A stretch of DNA of 64,000 bases, taken from Cellulomonas marina. Its GTDB lineage: Bacteria > Actinomycetota > Actinomycetes > Actinomycetales > Cellulomonadaceae. Below, piece after piece: positions 47,893 to 58,968 of this stretch. Location of the stretch: assembly GCF_900111925.1 (NCBI RefSeq), contig NZ_FOKA01000008.1, forward strand, positions 144,390 to 208,389, given 5' to 3'. Within the stretch, counting starts at the first letter, position 1. Each line of letters opens with the position of its first letter. The notes under the pieces are model-generated. The model was not told where the DNA came from. It saw only the letters and a program-made list of their open reading frames with translations, and did no database searches. A program made the position numbers and the translations under genes.

Positions 47893-48620
47893 GCCTGTAC
47901 CGCGACGAGGCGATCGTCCTGCGGACGCACTCCCTGGGTGAGGCCGACCGCATCGTCACCCTGCTGACGCGCGAGCACGGCAAGGTCCGGGCCGTCGCCA
48001 AGGGCGTGCGCCGGACCTCCTCGCGGTTCGGCTCCCGGCTCGAGCCCTTCATGCGCGTGGACCTGCAGCTCAGCACCGGACGCACCTTCGACGTCATCAC
48101 CCAGGCCGAGACGCTGGACACCTTCGGCCGGTCGATCGCGGGGGACTACGCGCTGTACACCACGGGCACCGTCATGCTCGAGACGGCCGAGCGGCTCGTC
48201 GCCGACGAGCACGAGCCCGCCCTCCAGCAGCACCGGCTCCTCGTCGGGGCGGTGCGGTCGCTCGCGCTGCGGGCCCACGCCCCGGGCCTCGTCCTCGACT
48301 CCTACCTGCTGCGGGCGCTGGCCGTGGCCGGGTGGGCGCCGAGCTTCACCGACTGCGCGCGCTGCGGCGAGCCGGGCCCGCACCGGGCCTTCGCGGTCGC
48401 CTCGGGCGGGGCCGTGTGCGCCCGGTGCCGCCCGCCGGGCTCCGCCGCGCCGGCGCCGGAGACGTTCGCGCTGCTCGCGGCCCTGCTCGTCGGGGACTGG
48501 GACGTCGCCGACGCCAGCGCCGAGCGGCACCGCGGCGAGGGCAACGGGCTCGTCGCCGCGTTCTGCCAGTTCCACCTCGAGCGCAGCCTGCGGTCGCTGC
48601 CGATGGTGGAGCGCGTCTGA
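47889..48620 (+). CDS. recO: DNA repair protein RecO
   Basis: Recombination mediator that loads RecA and anneals single strands with RecF/RecR. 243 residues: OB-fold start [40 protein letters not shown] and [20 protein letters not shown], then a helical domain and a zinc-finger-like site with two Cys pairs (CARCGEPG and CARCRPPG). Length is normal. ATG 47889 has no good Shine-Dalgarno; a leaderless four-codon ORF may feed it. The stop TGA overlaps the uppS ATG by one base, the standard recO-uppS pairing of actinobacteria. Confidence 0.96.
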   Translation: MSLYRDEAIVLRTHSLGEADRIVTLLTREHGKVRAVAKGVRRTSSRFGSRLEPFMRVDLQLSTGRTFDVITQAETLDTFGRSIAGDYALYTTGTVMLETAERLVADEHEPALQQHRLLVGAVRSLALRAHAPGLVLDSYLLRALAVAGWAPSFTDCARCGEPGPHRAFAVASGGAVCARCRPPGSAAPAPETFALLAALLVGDWDVADASAERHRGEGNGLVAAFCQFHLERSLRSLPMVERV

Positions 48621-49666
48621 TGGCCGGGCTGCGCCGCACGCCACGCGGCACCACGCCGGCACCGGCGGCACGCACGCGTCCCGCACCCGTCCCCCCGCCG
48701 CCGCACCCCAGCGGCGCGCGCCCGCCGCAGATCCCGCGCGAGCTCGTCCCGCGGCACGTGGCCGTCGTCATGGACGGCAACGGCCGCTGGGCCAACGCCC
48801 GCGGCCTGCCGCGCACCGCCGGGCACACCGCGGGGGAGGCCTCGCTGCTGGACGTCGTGGCGGGTGCCATCGAGATCGGCGTGCAGCACGTGTCGGCCTA
48901 CGCCTTCTCCACCGAGAACTGGTCGCGCTCCCCGGAAGAGGTGCGCTTCCTCATGGGCTTCAACCGCGACGTGCTGCGGCGCCGCCGCGACCTCATGGAC
49001 TCCTGGGGCGTGCGCGTGCGCTGGGCCGGGCGACGGCCGCGGCTGTGGCGGTCCGTCATCGCCGAGCTCGAGACGGCCGAGGAGCAGACGCGGGACAACA
49101 CCGTCTGCACCCTGACCATGTGCGTGAACTACGGCGGCCGCGCCGAGGTCGCCGACGCCGCCCGCGCCATCGCCGAGGAGGTCGCCGCCGGACGGCTGCG
49201 CCCCGACCGCGTCGACGAGAAGCTCTTCGCCCGCTACCTCGACGAGCCCGACCTGCCGGACGTCGACCTCTTCGTCCGCTCGTCGGGGGAGCAGCGCACC
49301 TCCAACTTCCTCATCTGGCAGGCCGCGTACGCCGAGCTGGTCTTCCTCGACGAGCCGTGGCCCGACGTGGACCGCCGCCACCTGTGGCGCGCGGTGGAGA
49401 CGTACGCCCGCCGCGACCGCCGCTACGGCGGCGCGGTCGACGCCGTCGCGGACGAGCAGGCCGGCCCCGCCACGATCGACCCCGCCACGACCGACCCCGC
49501 CACGACCGGCCACGCCACGACCGGCCACGCCACGACCGGCCACGCCACCACCGGCCGCGCCACCACCGACCCCGCCACCACCGACCCCGCCACCACCGAC
49601 CCCGACGGGGACGGGACCTCCGGTCCGGACGAGGGCCTGCCGGCGCGGCCTACCATCGCCCGGTGA
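48620..49666 (+). CDS. uppS: Isoprenyl transferase (undecaprenyl diphosphate synthase family)
   Basis: Makes cis-polyprenyl diphosphate, the lipid carrier for cell-wall synthesis. 348 residues, longer than the usual 245-270. The core is standard: [20 protein letters not shown] (catalytic Asp52), [18 protein letters not shown] and [20 protein letters not shown]. Extra length comes from a 40-residue Pro/Arg N-terminal stretch and a C-terminal tail made from nine 15-bp repeats (49465-49599), encoding Pro-Ala-Thr-Thr-Asp and His-Ala-Thr-Thr-Gly units. ATG 48620 overlaps the recO stop. The stop overlaps the next GTG by 4 nt. Confidence 0.95.
   Translation: MAGLRRTPRGTTPAPAARTRPAPVPPPPHPSGARPPQIPRELVPRHVAVVMDGNGRWANARGLPRTAGHTAGEASLLDVVAGAIEIGVQHVSAYAFSTENWSRSPEEVRFLMGFNRDVLRRRRDLMDSWGVRVRWAGRRPRLWRSVIAELETAEEQTRDNTVCTLTMCVNYGGRAEVADAARAIAEEVAAGRLRPDRVDEKLFARYLDEPDLPDVDLFVRSSGEQRTSNFLIWQAAYAELVFLDEPWPDVDRRHLWRAVETYARRDRRYGGAVDAVADEQAGPATIDPATTDPATTGHATTGHATTGHATTGRATTDPATTDPATTDPDGDGTSGPDEGLPARPTIAR
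49465..49599 (+). repeat. Nine 15-bp tandem repeats in the uppS tail
   Basis: CCCCGCCACGACCGA-type units, varying at three positions, run uninterrupted for 135 bases in frame. Confidence 0.92.
49651..49656 (+). promoter_or_regulatory. -10-like TACCAT inside uppS, for a leaderless DedA-like mRNA
   Basis: Hexamer ending 6 nt before GTG 49663. It gives the downstream gene a promoter of its own besides coupling to uppS. Confidence 0.5.
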
Positions 49667-50457
49667 CGGATGCGGGCGCGGCGTACGGGCTGGACGGCCT
49701 GCCGGTCGCCGCGGTCCTCCTCGTGCTCTTCGGCGGCGCGCTGCTGCGCTCGCACGCCATCTACTGGGCGGGCCGCGGTGTCGCCGCCGGCGCCGGCCGG
49801 GAGCAGGACCGCCAGCGCCGCGACGGCGGCCGCGGACCGGCGTGGTGGCGCGTCGCCGTCGAGCGCACCGCTCGTTGGTCGACCACGCCCCTGGTCCGGC
49901 GGGGCGTCGCCCTGGTCAGACGCTGGGGCGTCGCCGCGGTGCCCGTCGCGTACCTGACGGTCGGCATCCAGTCCGCGGTGTTCGCGGCGGCCGGGCTCGT
50001 GCGCATGCCCTACCTGCGCTTCGCGCTGGCGTCCCTGCCGGGTGCTGTGGCCTGGGCCGTGGTCTGGTCCACCGTCGGCCTGGGGGCGTGGTGGGCGGCG
50101 GTCGCGCTCGCCGCCCGCTCGCCGTGGGCGCTGCCCGCCCTCGCGGCGGTCGTCCTCGCCGCGCTCCTCGTCGCACGCCGCCGTCGCACCCGACCTCCGA
50201 CCAGCGCCTCCACCACTACCTCCACCGCCGCGTCCACCACCGCCTCTTCCGCCGCTTCCACCGCCGCGTCCACCACCGCCGCATCCACTGCCGCCTCCAT
50301 CGCCGCGTCCACGACCCCCTCCAGCGCTGCGTCCAGCACCGCCTCCACCGCTGCGTCCAGCACCGCCTCCACCGCCGCGTCCACCACCCACTCCACCAGC
50401 GGGTCGGCCGCCGCCCCGACGGACGTCCCGGCCGAGAGGGCCGGCCGGCCCCGCTAG
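49663..50457 (+). CDS. DedA-like membrane protein with Ser/Thr/Ala tail
   Basis: 264 residues. Hydrophobic segments near 14-30, 98-115, 130-150 and 155-170 and the segment [20 protein letters not shown] suggest a small relative of the DedA/SNARE-associated (VTT) family, whose members help lipid carriers or phospholipids cross the membrane. That would suit its position after uppS. From about residue 180 the protein is a Ser/Thr/Ala-only tail of about 70 residues from short DNA repeats (50200-50395), possibly exposed and glycosylated. GTG 49663 overlaps the uppS stop and has a leaderless-type -10. The family call is moderate; the key DedA Arg/Gly motif was not certain. Confidence 0.68.
   Translation: MTDAGAAYGLDGLPVAAVLLVLFGGALLRSHAIYWAGRGVAAGAGREQDRQRRDGGRGPAWWRVAVERTARWSTTPLVRRGVALVRRWGVAAVPVAYLTVGIQSAVFAAAGLVRMPYLRFALASLPGAVAWAVVWSTVGLGAWWAAVALAARSPWALPALAAVVLAALLVARRRRTRPPTSASTTTSTAASTTASSAASTAASTTAASTAASIAASTTPSSAASSTASTAASSTASTAASTTHSTSGSAAAPTDVPAERAGRPR
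50200..50395 (+). repeat. Short in-frame repeats encoding a Ser/Thr/Ala tail
   Basis: TCCACC-GCCGCG and TCCACC-ACCGCC units in 12-, 15- and 30-base combinations fill the 3' third of the DedA-like gene. Confidence 0.85.
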
Positions 50458-50460
50458 GCT
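50455..50460 (+). promoter_or_regulatory. -10-like TAGGCT for glyS
   Basis: It overlaps the DedA-like stop codon. Transcription would begin near 50467, giving a leader of about 57 nt that contains the CAGGAG ribosome site (50509-50514). Confidence 0.5.
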
Positions 50461-50523
50461 GGCGCGACCCCCCGTCCCACGGCACCCAGCCGCGGGACCT
50501 GCCGACCCAGGAGTGGATCCACC

Positions 50524-51909
<1,386 letters not shown>

Positions 51910-51978
51910 GAACGCCTCCCGGCCCAGCGCGTCGCGTCTCCTGGGCCGGCGTGGCCGGTGGTGCGGGCCGCTGTGCCC

Positions 51979-52022
51979 GGTGGTGCCGTCCCCGCCCTCG
52001 CCGGGGCGGGGACGGCACCACC
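51979..52022 (+). terminator. 18-bp perfect hairpin terminator after glyS
   Basis: Arms 51979-51996 and 52005-52022 are exact reverse complements with an 8-nt loop. It is the longest stem in the window, without a T run. The dusB -10-like element follows 7 bases later. Confidence 0.85.
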
Positions 52023-52029
52023 GAGGGGT

Positions 52030-52035
52030 GACAAT
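52030..52035 (+). promoter_or_regulatory. -10-like GACAAT for leaderless dusB
   Basis: Hexamer ending 6 nt before GTG 52042 and starting 8 nt after the glyS terminator stem, so the -35 region is within the hairpin DNA. Confidence 0.5.
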
Positions 52036-52041
52036 GGGACG

Positions 52042-53232
52042 GTGACGACCCTCGCGCCCGCCGCCGCCCAGGCCTCCCGACCGGATCCGGCGTACCCCCC
52101 GCTGCGGATCGGCCCGATCGTCAGCCGGACGCCGGTCGTCCTGGCGCCCATGGCCGGTGTCACGAACGCCGCGTTCCGCCGTCTGTGCCGCGAGCAGGGC
52201 GCCGGCCTGTACGTGGCCGAGATGGTCACCTCGCGTGCCCTCGTCGAGCGCAACGTCGAGTCGCTGCGGATCATCGCGCCCGACGGCGACTTCCGGCCGC
52301 GCTCCATCCAGATCTACGGCGTCGACCCGGCGACGGTCGGCGCGGCCGTGCGGATGGTGGTCGAGGAGGACCGCGCCGACCACGTCGACCTCAACTTCGG
52401 CTGCCCCGTGCCCAAGGTGACGCGGCGCGGCGGCGGTGCCGTGCTCCCGTGGAAGCGCGACCTGTTCCGCGGCATCATCACCGCCGCCGTCGAGGCCGCT
52501 CGGCCGGCGGGCGTGCCGGTGACGGTCAAGATGCGCAAGGGCGTCGACGACGAGCACCTCACCTACGTCGAGGCCGGCCTCACCGCCCAGGAGGTCGGGG
52601 TCGCGGCGGTCGCGCTGCACGGCCGCACCGCCGCCGACCACTACTCCGGCACCGCCGACTGGGACGCCATCGCGACGCTCAATGAGGCCGTCACCGACAT
52701 CCCCGTGCTCGGCAACGGCGACATATGGTCCGCGGAGGACGCCCTCGCCATGGTCGAGCACACCGGCGTCGACGGTGTCGTGGTCGGCCGCGGCTGCCAG
52801 GGGCGGCCCTGGCTCTTCGCCGACCTCGAGGCCGCCTTCGCGGGCCGTCCCGACCGCATCCGACCGGGCATGCAGTACGTCGCCGAGACGATGCGGCGGC
52901 ACGCCACGCTCATGTGCGAGGTCTTCCCCAGCGAGTACAAGGCCCTGTCGGAGATGCGCAAGCACATGGCCTGGTACCTCAAGGGCTACGTCGTGGGCGG
53001 CGACCTCCGCTCGCGCCTGGCCCAGGTGTCGACCCTCACGGAGCTCGACGACCTCCTCGCCGAGCTCGACCTCGACCAGCCCTACCCCGGCGAGCCCGCC
53101 GAGGGCCCGCGCGGCCGCGCCGGCTCCCCGAAGCGACCCGCGCTGCCCGACGGCTGGCTCGACTCCCGCGAGCTCTCCGAGGACTTCCAGCGCCGCCTCG
53201 CCGAGGCCGAGCTCAGCGTGTCGGGCGGCTGA
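52042..53232 (+). CDS. dusB: tRNA dihydrouridine synthase
   Basis: FMN/NADPH enzyme reducing uridine to dihydrouridine in tRNA. 396 residues: TPVVLAPMAGVTNAAFRRLC (FMN-binding start), RSIQIYGVDPATVGAAVRMV, VDLNFGCPVPKVTRRGGGAV with the catalytic Cys, PVTVKMRKGVDDEHLTYVEA, ALHGRTAADHYSGTADWDAI, IPVLGNGDIWSAEDAL and GVVVGRGCQGRPWLF. The C-terminal helical domain ends in a short variable tail. GTG 52042 fits a leaderless mRNA; the frame is open further upstream only through the terminator. glyS-dusB adjacency is common in this phylum. Confidence 0.96.
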   Translation: MTTLAPAAAQASRPDPAYPPLRIGPIVSRTPVVLAPMAGVTNAAFRRLCREQGAGLYVAEMVTSRALVERNVESLRIIAPDGDFRPRSIQIYGVDPATVGAAVRMVVEEDRADHVDLNFGCPVPKVTRRGGGAVLPWKRDLFRGIITAAVEAARPAGVPVTVKMRKGVDDEHLTYVEAGLTAQEVGVAAVALHGRTAADHYSGTADWDAIATLNEAVTDIPVLGNGDIWSAEDALAMVEHTGVDGVVVGRGCQGRPWLFADLEAAFAGRPDRIRPGMQYVAETMRRHATLMCEVFPSEYKALSEMRKHMAWYLKGYVVGGDLRSRLAQVSTLTELDDLLAELDLDQPYPGEPAEGPRGRAGSPKRPALPDGWLDSRELSEDFQRRLAEAELSVSGG

Positions 53233-53404
53233 CCGGACCGCACCGACGCGTCCCGGCGTCCTCCCGCGCGGTCGACCCGCCCTGGCCGCCCCGGGGTCGC
53301 GGTGCACACGGCCGCCGTCCACGGGACGCACGCGGCACGCCTCGAACGCGGCACCGCTCCAGGTCGACGTCAGACCCGGACCCGGGCCTGGTCGAGCGAC
53401 CGGG

Positions 53405-54795
53405 CTATCGCGTCGCCGGTGCCCGACGAGTCGTCCGTCGGGTGCCCGGAACTCGTACACCGCCGGTGGCAACGTGGTGGCCTTCACCGGTCCGGGTCGT
53501 CTCGTCGAACCGTCGACGATGCGTGTGATGGTCAGATCGGCGCGGTGCACCTCGTGGTGGTGCCGGGTGCACAAGAGGATCCCGTTCTCGATGTCGGTGT
53601 GCCCGTTGTCCCTGGCCCACCAGCGGATGTGGTGGACCTCGCACCAGCGGGCGGGGACGTCGCACCCGGGGAAGGTGCACCCCTGGTCGCGCACGACGAT
53701 GCAGCGGCGCTGGCGCCAGGTGAACAGGCGTTCTTCGCGGCCGAGGTCGATGGGCTGCCCGTCGGGCCCGATGACCAGGGCGGCGGTGTCGACGTCGCAC
53801 AGCATCCGCGCGACCAGCGAGGCAGCCAGGACGTGCCCGTCGTCGTCGACGACGGGCGTCAGCCCGGTCAGGACCGGGCCGAGCACGTCCACGTCGGGCA
53901 GGTCCTCGGTGCAGGCGACGGGCGCACCAGCGGCAGGCGGCGTGTCCTGGCAGGCACGGGCGGCCTCGCGCTGCCGCAGCGCCTCCACGACCGAGGTGTA
54001 GGTGGCGAGGTCCGTCAGCAGGGTCAGGTGCGGGCGGACCGAGGCACCCGAGGGGCCGCCGTTCTTCTCCGCCAACGCTGCCCGCGCCAACGCCTCGAGC
54101 GCGTCGGCCATGGCCTGCCCGGAGGTGCGGTCCCCACCCGGGATCTGCCGGGTCAGCTCCAGCGCCCGCCGCAGCGCTGTGCCGGCGCCGGGGTCCAGGC
54201 AGCCCTTGATCCGGGTACCCATGTCGGTCTCGAGCAGGTGCAGGTACCGGGCCCGGTGCTGGGCCTGGTACCGGGTCTCCACCGCGGGCGCGTCGATCTC
54301 GGCGGCCTTCTGCAGCAGCTCGCGCTTGAACCGGGCCGGGTCGACCTGCCCGGCCAGGTCCGTCAGCTCCGCCTGCCCCTCCTCCGAGGTCAGCACGGCC
54401 TTGACCTGCTCCGAGGCCGAGGCCAGGACCCCGGCCAGGGCGTCCAGGTGCGCCTCGGAGCGCACACCCGCCGCCACCGCCGCCCCGAACGCCGGCGCGG
54501 CCTCCACCGCGCCGGCCTGGCGTTCCTGCCGCCTGGCCTCCGGCAGCCCGACCCGGTCCCGCCCCGCGATGCCCTCCGCCGCGGATCTGTCCCCGACCCC
54601 CTTCGGGGTCAGCCTCGAGTCCGCCGCGATCCACGCCGCCCGCGCCGCCGCCGTCGCCCCCGACACCGCCTGGAACAGCGACAGCACGTGCTGGCGCTGC
54701 GCCCGCGTGAGCGCCTCGGCCTGCCCGGCCCGTGCCCCCACACCACCCAGGGTCGACCGCACGCCCTCGAAGTCGGCAAGGAGCTCCTCGTACAC
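53405..54795 (-). CDS. DUF222 / HNH endonuclease-signature protein, 3' end unresolved
   Basis: Belongs to the DUF222-HNH (13E12-repeat-like) family, multicopy in many actinobacteria and possibly homing or nucleolytic. The start is GTG 54795, with GGGAGG 8 bases before it. The N-terminus VYEELLADFEGVRSTLGG leads to a helical DUF222 region. The C-terminal HNH has DQGCTFPGCDVPARWCEVHH and ENGILLCTRHHHEVHRA, so the nuclease residues look intact. The frame does not stop after the conserved region: it runs antisense through all of dusB to 51661. Stops in the two other frames lie right here (53405-53407 and 53370-53372), pointing to an indel. The end at 53405 is my placement. Confidence 0.7.
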
Positions 54796-55034
54796 GCGCA
54801 ACACCTCCCTCGGCAGTCGTCGAACGCTTGTACCAGACCCTAAGCCCGCGGCTCGACGCCCCGGAAGACGCACGATCGGGTGTTCCTGCAGGCCAGTCGT
54901 CCACAGGACCCACCCTGGGGACGACTCGACGGCCGCGGGCGGCGCGGAGGATCGTCCCGGGAGCGCCCGTACGCGCACCCCGACACGCACCGCCAGAAGT
55001 GGACTCGTTCCAGACTACGGGTGATGATGACGAC
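54796..55034. other. 239-base divergent gap between the HNH gene and fur
   Basis: On the minus strand a TACAAG -10-like hexamer lies upstream of the HNH gene. On the plus strand GATGAT (55023-55028) lies 6 nt before the fur ATG. The rest shows no ORF or clear inverted repeat; a Fur-type operator could not be recognised. Confidence 0.4.
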
Positions 55035-55544
55035 ATGACCCACGGCACCGAGGACCGGCTGCGCGCCGCCGGCCTGCGTGTCACGGCCACGCGCCGCGCG
55101 GTGCTGGACACCCTCGGCGCCGCCGGCCGCCACGCGGCCGACCCCGCCAGCCCCGACCACCCGCACCTCACGGCGGCCGACGTGGAGCACGAGGTCCGGG
55201 CCCGGCTCGGCACCGTCTCCACGCAGGCCGTCTACGACTGCCTCGACGCGCTCACCGCGGCGGGGCTCCTGCGCCGGGTCGAACCGGCCGGGCACCCCGC
55301 GCGCTACGAGACGCGCGTCGGGGACAACCACCACCACCTCGTCTGCCGCAGCTGCGGCGCGATGGTGGACGTCGCCTGCACGCACGGCACCGCGCCCTGC
55401 CTGCGGCCCGACGACGACCTCGGCTTCGTCCTCGACGAGGCCGAGGTGACCTTCTGGGGCACGTGCCCGTCCTGCCACCAGGCAGCCACCGCCGACCTGC
55501 CGGCCGGTGCCCACCCCACCCGCTCCACCGAGAGGACCTCATGA
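55035..55544 (+). CDS. Fur-family metal/peroxide regulator
   Basis: 169 residues: winged helix with [20 protein letters not shown] and [20 protein letters not shown], then dimerisation domain with [20 protein letters not shown] and the second zinc Cys pair GTCPSCHQ. Coupling to a catalase (4-nt overlap) is the arrangement of actinobacterial FurA/CatR repressors that respond to peroxide through an iron-bound site. It should repress fur-katA and be relieved by oxidation. ATG 55035 has no Shine-Dalgarno; GATGAT 6 nt upstream suggests a leaderless mRNA. The exact subfamily (FurA, CatR or PerR) is not resolvable here. Confidence 0.9.
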   Translation: MTHGTEDRLRAAGLRVTATRRAVLDTLGAAGRHAADPASPDHPHLTAADVEHEVRARLGTVSTQAVYDCLDALTAAGLLRRVEPAGHPARYETRVGDNHHHLVCRSCGAMVDVACTHGTAPCLRPDDDLGFVLDEAEVTFWGTCPSCHQAATADLPAGAHPTRSTERTS

Positions 55545-57196
55545 CCGACGTCGCGAGCCAGCCGTCCGCCCCCGGCGACGACCGCCCCGTGCTCACCAAC
55601 CGCCAGGGTCATCCCGTCTACGACAACCAGAACCAGCGCACGGTCGGGGCCCGCGGTCCCGCCACGCTCGAGAACTACCAGTTCCTCGAGAAGATCAGCC
55701 ACTTCGACCGCGAGCGCATCCCGGAGCGCGTCGTGCACGCGCGCGGCGCCGTCGCATTCGGCTACTTCGAGGCGACGGGGCAGTGGGGCGACGAGCCGAT
55801 CTCCCGCTACACCCGCGCCAAGCTGTTCCAGGAGGCCGGTAAGCGCACGGACCTCGCGATCCGCTTCTCCACGGTCATCGGCGGCCGCGACTCCTCGGAG
55901 GCGGCGCGCGACCCGCGCGGCTTCGCCGTGAAGTTCTACACCGAGGACGGCAACTGGGACCTCGTCGGCAACAACCTCGGCGTCTTCTTCATCCGCGACG
56001 CCATCAAGTTCCCCGACGTCATCCACTCCCTCAAGCCGGACCCCGTCACGTTCCGGCAGGAGCCGGGCCGCATCTTCGACTTCATGTCGCAGACGCCCGA
56101 GGCGATGCACATGCTGGTCAACCTCTTCAGCCCGCGCGGCATCCCGGCCAACTACCGGACGCAGCAGGGCTTCGGCGTGAACACCTACAAGTGGGTCAAC
56201 GCCGAGGGCGTCAGCCACCTCGTCAAGTACCACTGGATCCCGACGGCCGGCGTCAAGAGCCTCACGGAGGCCGATGCCGCGGTCATCCAGGGCGGCGACC
56301 TCGGCCACGCCTCGAAGGACCTGTACGAGGCGATCGAGCGCGGCGAGTACCCCGAGTGGGAGCTGCAGGTGCAGCTCATGACCGACGACGAGCACCCCGA
56401 GCTCGACTTCGACCCGCTCGACGACACGAAGGTCTGGCCGGAGAACGAGTTCCCGCCGAAGGTCGTCGGCCGCATGGTGCTGAACCGCAACGTGTCGAAC
56501 CACTTCACGGAGAACGAGCAGATCGCGTTCGGCACCGGCGTCCTCGTCGACGGGCTGGACTTCTCCGACGACAAGATGCTCGTCGGGCGCACGTTCTCCT
56601 ACTCTGACACCCAGCGCTACCGCGTCGGCCCCAACTACCTGCAGCTGCCCGTCAACGCGCCGCAGGCGCCGGTGGCGACGAACCAGCAGGGCGGGCAGAT
56701 GCAGTACCGCGTCGACCCGGTCGGCACGAACCCCCACGTGAACTACGAGCCGTCCATCACCGGCGGCCTGCGCGAGGCGCAGTACCCGACCCACGACGAG
56801 CAGGGCCCGGAGATCACGGGCCGCCTGACCCGCAAGCGCATCCCGCGCACGAACGACTACACGCAGGCGGGCCAGCGCTACCAGCTCATGGAGCCGTGGG
56901 AGCAGGACGACCTCGTGCACAACCTCGTCACGCTCATCGGCCAGGCCGTGCGCGAGGTGCAGGAGCGCATGGTGTGGCACTTCCTGCTGTGCGACGACGA
57001 GCTGGGCGCCCGCGTCGGCGAGGGCCTCGGCATCAGCGCCGACGACGTCCGCCACCTGCCGCCGCTGGCCAGCCAGACGCTGTCCGACGACGAGCTCGCC
57101 CGCCTGGCGAACATCGGCAAGAACGGCCCGCGCGACGTCACGGGCCTGCGGATGACGCACTGCGTCCCGAACGAGCGGGTGGTCCTCGCCGGCTGA
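55541..57196 (+). CDS. katA: Heme catalase
   Basis: Breaks down hydrogen peroxide. 551 residues, monofunctional clade with C-terminal extension. Active-site His66 is in [20 protein letters not shown], the distal Asn in [19 protein letters not shown], and the heme-ligand Tyr near residue 353 in [20 protein letters not shown]. The end [10 protein letters not shown] is intact. ATG 55541 follows GAGAGGA and overlaps the fur stop (ATGA), so expression is coupled to the regulator. The first line of the protein, [19 protein letters not shown], is the usual catalase start. A hairpin follows at 57234-57259. Confidence 0.97.
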   Translation: MTDVASQPSAPGDDRPVLTNRQGHPVYDNQNQRTVGARGPATLENYQFLEKISHFDRERIPERVVHARGAVAFGYFEATGQWGDEPISRYTRAKLFQEAGKRTDLAIRFSTVIGGRDSSEAARDPRGFAVKFYTEDGNWDLVGNNLGVFFIRDAIKFPDVIHSLKPDPVTFRQEPGRIFDFMSQTPEAMHMLVNLFSPRGIPANYRTQQGFGVNTYKWVNAEGVSHLVKYHWIPTAGVKSLTEADAAVIQGGDLGHASKDLYEAIERGEYPEWELQVQLMTDDEHPELDFDPLDDTKVWPENEFPPKVVGRMVLNRNVSNHFTENEQIAFGTGVLVDGLDFSDDKMLVGRTFSYSDTQRYRVGPNYLQLPVNAPQAPVATNQQGGQMQYRVDPVGTNPHVNYEPSITGGLREAQYPTHDEQGPEITGRLTRKRIPRTNDYTQAGQRYQLMEPWEQDDLVHNLVTLIGQAVREVQERMVWHFLLCDDELGARVGEGLGISADDVRHLPPLASQTLSDDELARLANIGKNGPRDVTGLRMTHCVPNERVVLAG

Positions 57197-57233
57197 GCGA
57201 GCACGCCAGCACCCACGTCCGGGTGAGCGACGG

Positions 57234-57259
57234 GGTCCGGCCGGGTGACCGGCCGGGCC
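57234..57259 (+). terminator. Hairpin after katA
   Basis: 9-bp stem (57234-57242 with 57251-57259, one U-G pair) and an 8-nt loop, 38 bases past the katA stop. Confidence 0.55.
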
Positions 57260-57310
57260 TCGTCGTCGTCGGGAGGTCAGGACGGGCGCGACCACGCCGA
57301 TGGGCCGCCT

Positions 57311-58347
57311 GTGTGCCCCGCCCGACGCGCCGCCGGCCTGGCGGCCCTCGCCGTCCTCGGCCTGGCCGTCGCCGGGACGGCCGGCGCGGCGCAGGCCGCG
57401 TTTCGGCGCGCACGACCGTCGGCAGCGCGTACGCGGCGGAGACCCTCGACCCGCCGACGGGGCTGACCGCGACCCGCAGCTGTGCGGCCGCACCGGCCCT
57501 GCGGGGCACGACGACGGCCACCACCGACCCCGTCGGCGCGAACGCGTCCGCGGGCTCGGTGACCCTCGCCCGGCCCACCGGTGTCGTCGCGGGCGACGTG
57601 CTCGTCGCCGTGGTCATGCACCACGACGCGACCTCGGACCCGGTCCTGCCCGCCGGGTGGACCGTCACGTGGCGCAACGGGACCGACGCGTCCGCGGTCG
57701 TCGCGATGCGCGTCGCCACGACCTCGGAGCCGTCGTCCTACGCGTTCAGCGGCCTGGACCCCGACGACGCCACCGCCGCGGTGCTGCTCGCCTGGTCGGG
57801 TGCGGACGCCACGGCGCCCGTGCTCTCCTCCGAGGGCTCCTCGGGTTCCGGCACGACCGCGACCGCGCCGTCGCTGTCCCTGGCCACCGCCCCCGCCCGG
57901 CTGGTGACGGTCTTCCTCGTCGACGACACCGCTGCCGCCGAGCAGCTGACCGTCGCGGCCGGGCCGGCCGTGCGCGCCTCCGTGCACGGCACCGGCGTCC
58001 AGCCGGTGCGCGCCGTCGTCGCCGACCGCGCCGTGACGGCGACGGGTGGCACGGGTGCGACGACGGCGACGCTCTCCGCGTCGCGCGGCTGGCACGCGGT
58101 CTCGCTGGCGCTGCGCTCCGACGGGCGGCCGACCCCGGTGCAGCTCGGGTGGACGGCTCCCACCGACCCCTTCACCACCGGGTACGCGGTCACCCGGCCC
58201 ACCGGCGACGTCGTGACCGTGGCGGGCCGGACCACCACGACCTGGTCCGACACGGCCGCGCCGACGGCCGGCGGCCTATGGACGGTCCGCGCGACGTCGG
58301 GGACCTGGCGCTCGACGGCCGTGACGGCGTCGGTGCCGGCCTGCTGA
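57311..58347 (+). pseudogene. SipW-type secreted protein, frameshifted after the signal peptide
   Basis: The signal peptide is read in one frame (RAAGLAALAVLGLAVAGTAG, then AAQAAF) and the mature protein in another (ARTTVGSAYAAETLDPPTGL to TAVTASVPAC). The switch falls at TTT 57401-57403: adding one base there restores AAQAAF-SARTTVGS, the AxAAF-S form of SipW-processed substrates. Mature part: about 300 residues, Ser/Thr/Ala-rich beta domains, one resembling FN3. The start is uncertain (GTG 57311 or 57245). It converges on a SipW-type peptidase gene and overlaps its 3' end by 72 bases. It may be a true pseudogene, a sequencing error in a short T run, or phase variation. Confidence 0.7.
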
Positions 58348-58968
58348 GCCGCCCGCCTCCGCCCGCCTCTCCGCGCGCGGCCGCTCCGGCGACGACGGCA
58401 CCGGCAGCGTCGCCGCCACCGGTAGGAGGACCGCCGCGGCGACGACCGCGACGAGGCGGCCGGCCTCACCCTGCCGCGCCCACACCGCGGGCAGCCCGAC
58501 GAGCGGCACCCGCAGGCGCGCCACGCCGCGCACGTCCGCGGGTGCCAGCGGGGCCCCGTCGTCGGAGCCGTTGGCGTCCCCCCGGGTGACGAGCGCCCCG
58601 TCCGGGCGGACGCTGCGCACGCGGTGCACCACCGTGCGGCCGGTGCCGCCCGGCTCGTCGAACACCACGACGTGCCCCGGCAGCACCGGACCCGGCGGTG
58701 GGGCCGTCACCACGAGGTCACCGACCGCCAGCGCCGGCACCATCGACCCCGAGACCACCACGCGCGTCTCCCAGCCGACCACGGCCGGCAGCAGCGCCCA
58801 CGTGCCCAGCCCCCCGACGCACGCCAGCACCGCCGTCGCCGTCGTCGCCGCCGTCAGCCCCGCCACCGCCCGGACGCGGGCGCCGAGCGGCCGTCGCAGC
58901 ACGTGCCGCGGCGCCCCCGCCGCACGCGCCCGTGCCCGCCGCGCCCGCCGGTGCCGCCCGCTGCTCAC
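58276..58968 (-). CDS. Signal peptidase I, SipW/ER-type
   Basis: 230 residues. Catalytic Ser75 is in RVVVSGSMVPALAVGDLVV, and where bacterial Lep enzymes have Lys this one has His115 in RTVVHRVRSV, the Ser-His arrangement of SipW and archaeal/ER peptidases. The conserved Asp region is VTRGDANGSDDG (from D131). A membrane helix precedes Ser75 (ATTATAVLACVGGLGTWALL) and one lies near the C-terminus (GRLVAVVAAAVLLPVAATL). GTG 58968 overlaps the upstream cyclase stop by 4 nt. Its likely client is the convergent frameshifted gene and perhaps TasA-like products nearby. Confidence 0.92.
   Translation of the reverse strand: MSSGRHRRARRARARAAGAPRHVLRRPLGARVRAVAGLTAATTATAVLACVGGLGTWALLPAVVGWETRVVVSGSMVPALAVGDLVVTAPPPGPVLPGHVVVFDEPGGTGRTVVHRVRSVRPDGALVTRGDANGSDDGAPLAPADVRGVARLRVPLVGLPAVWARQGEAGRLVAVVAAAVLLPVAATLPVPSSPERPRAERRAEAGGSAGRHRRRHGRRAPGPRRRADRP

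Noticed and set aside
50461..50523. Glycine T-box or riboswitch before glyS
   Set aside because: The leader is only about 57 nt and lacks a T-box-type sequence or a long stem.
55463..55540. An upstream in-frame start for the catalase
   Set aside because: It lies inside fur. ATG 55541 has GAGAGGA upstream, overlaps the fur stop and gives the normal catalase N-terminus.
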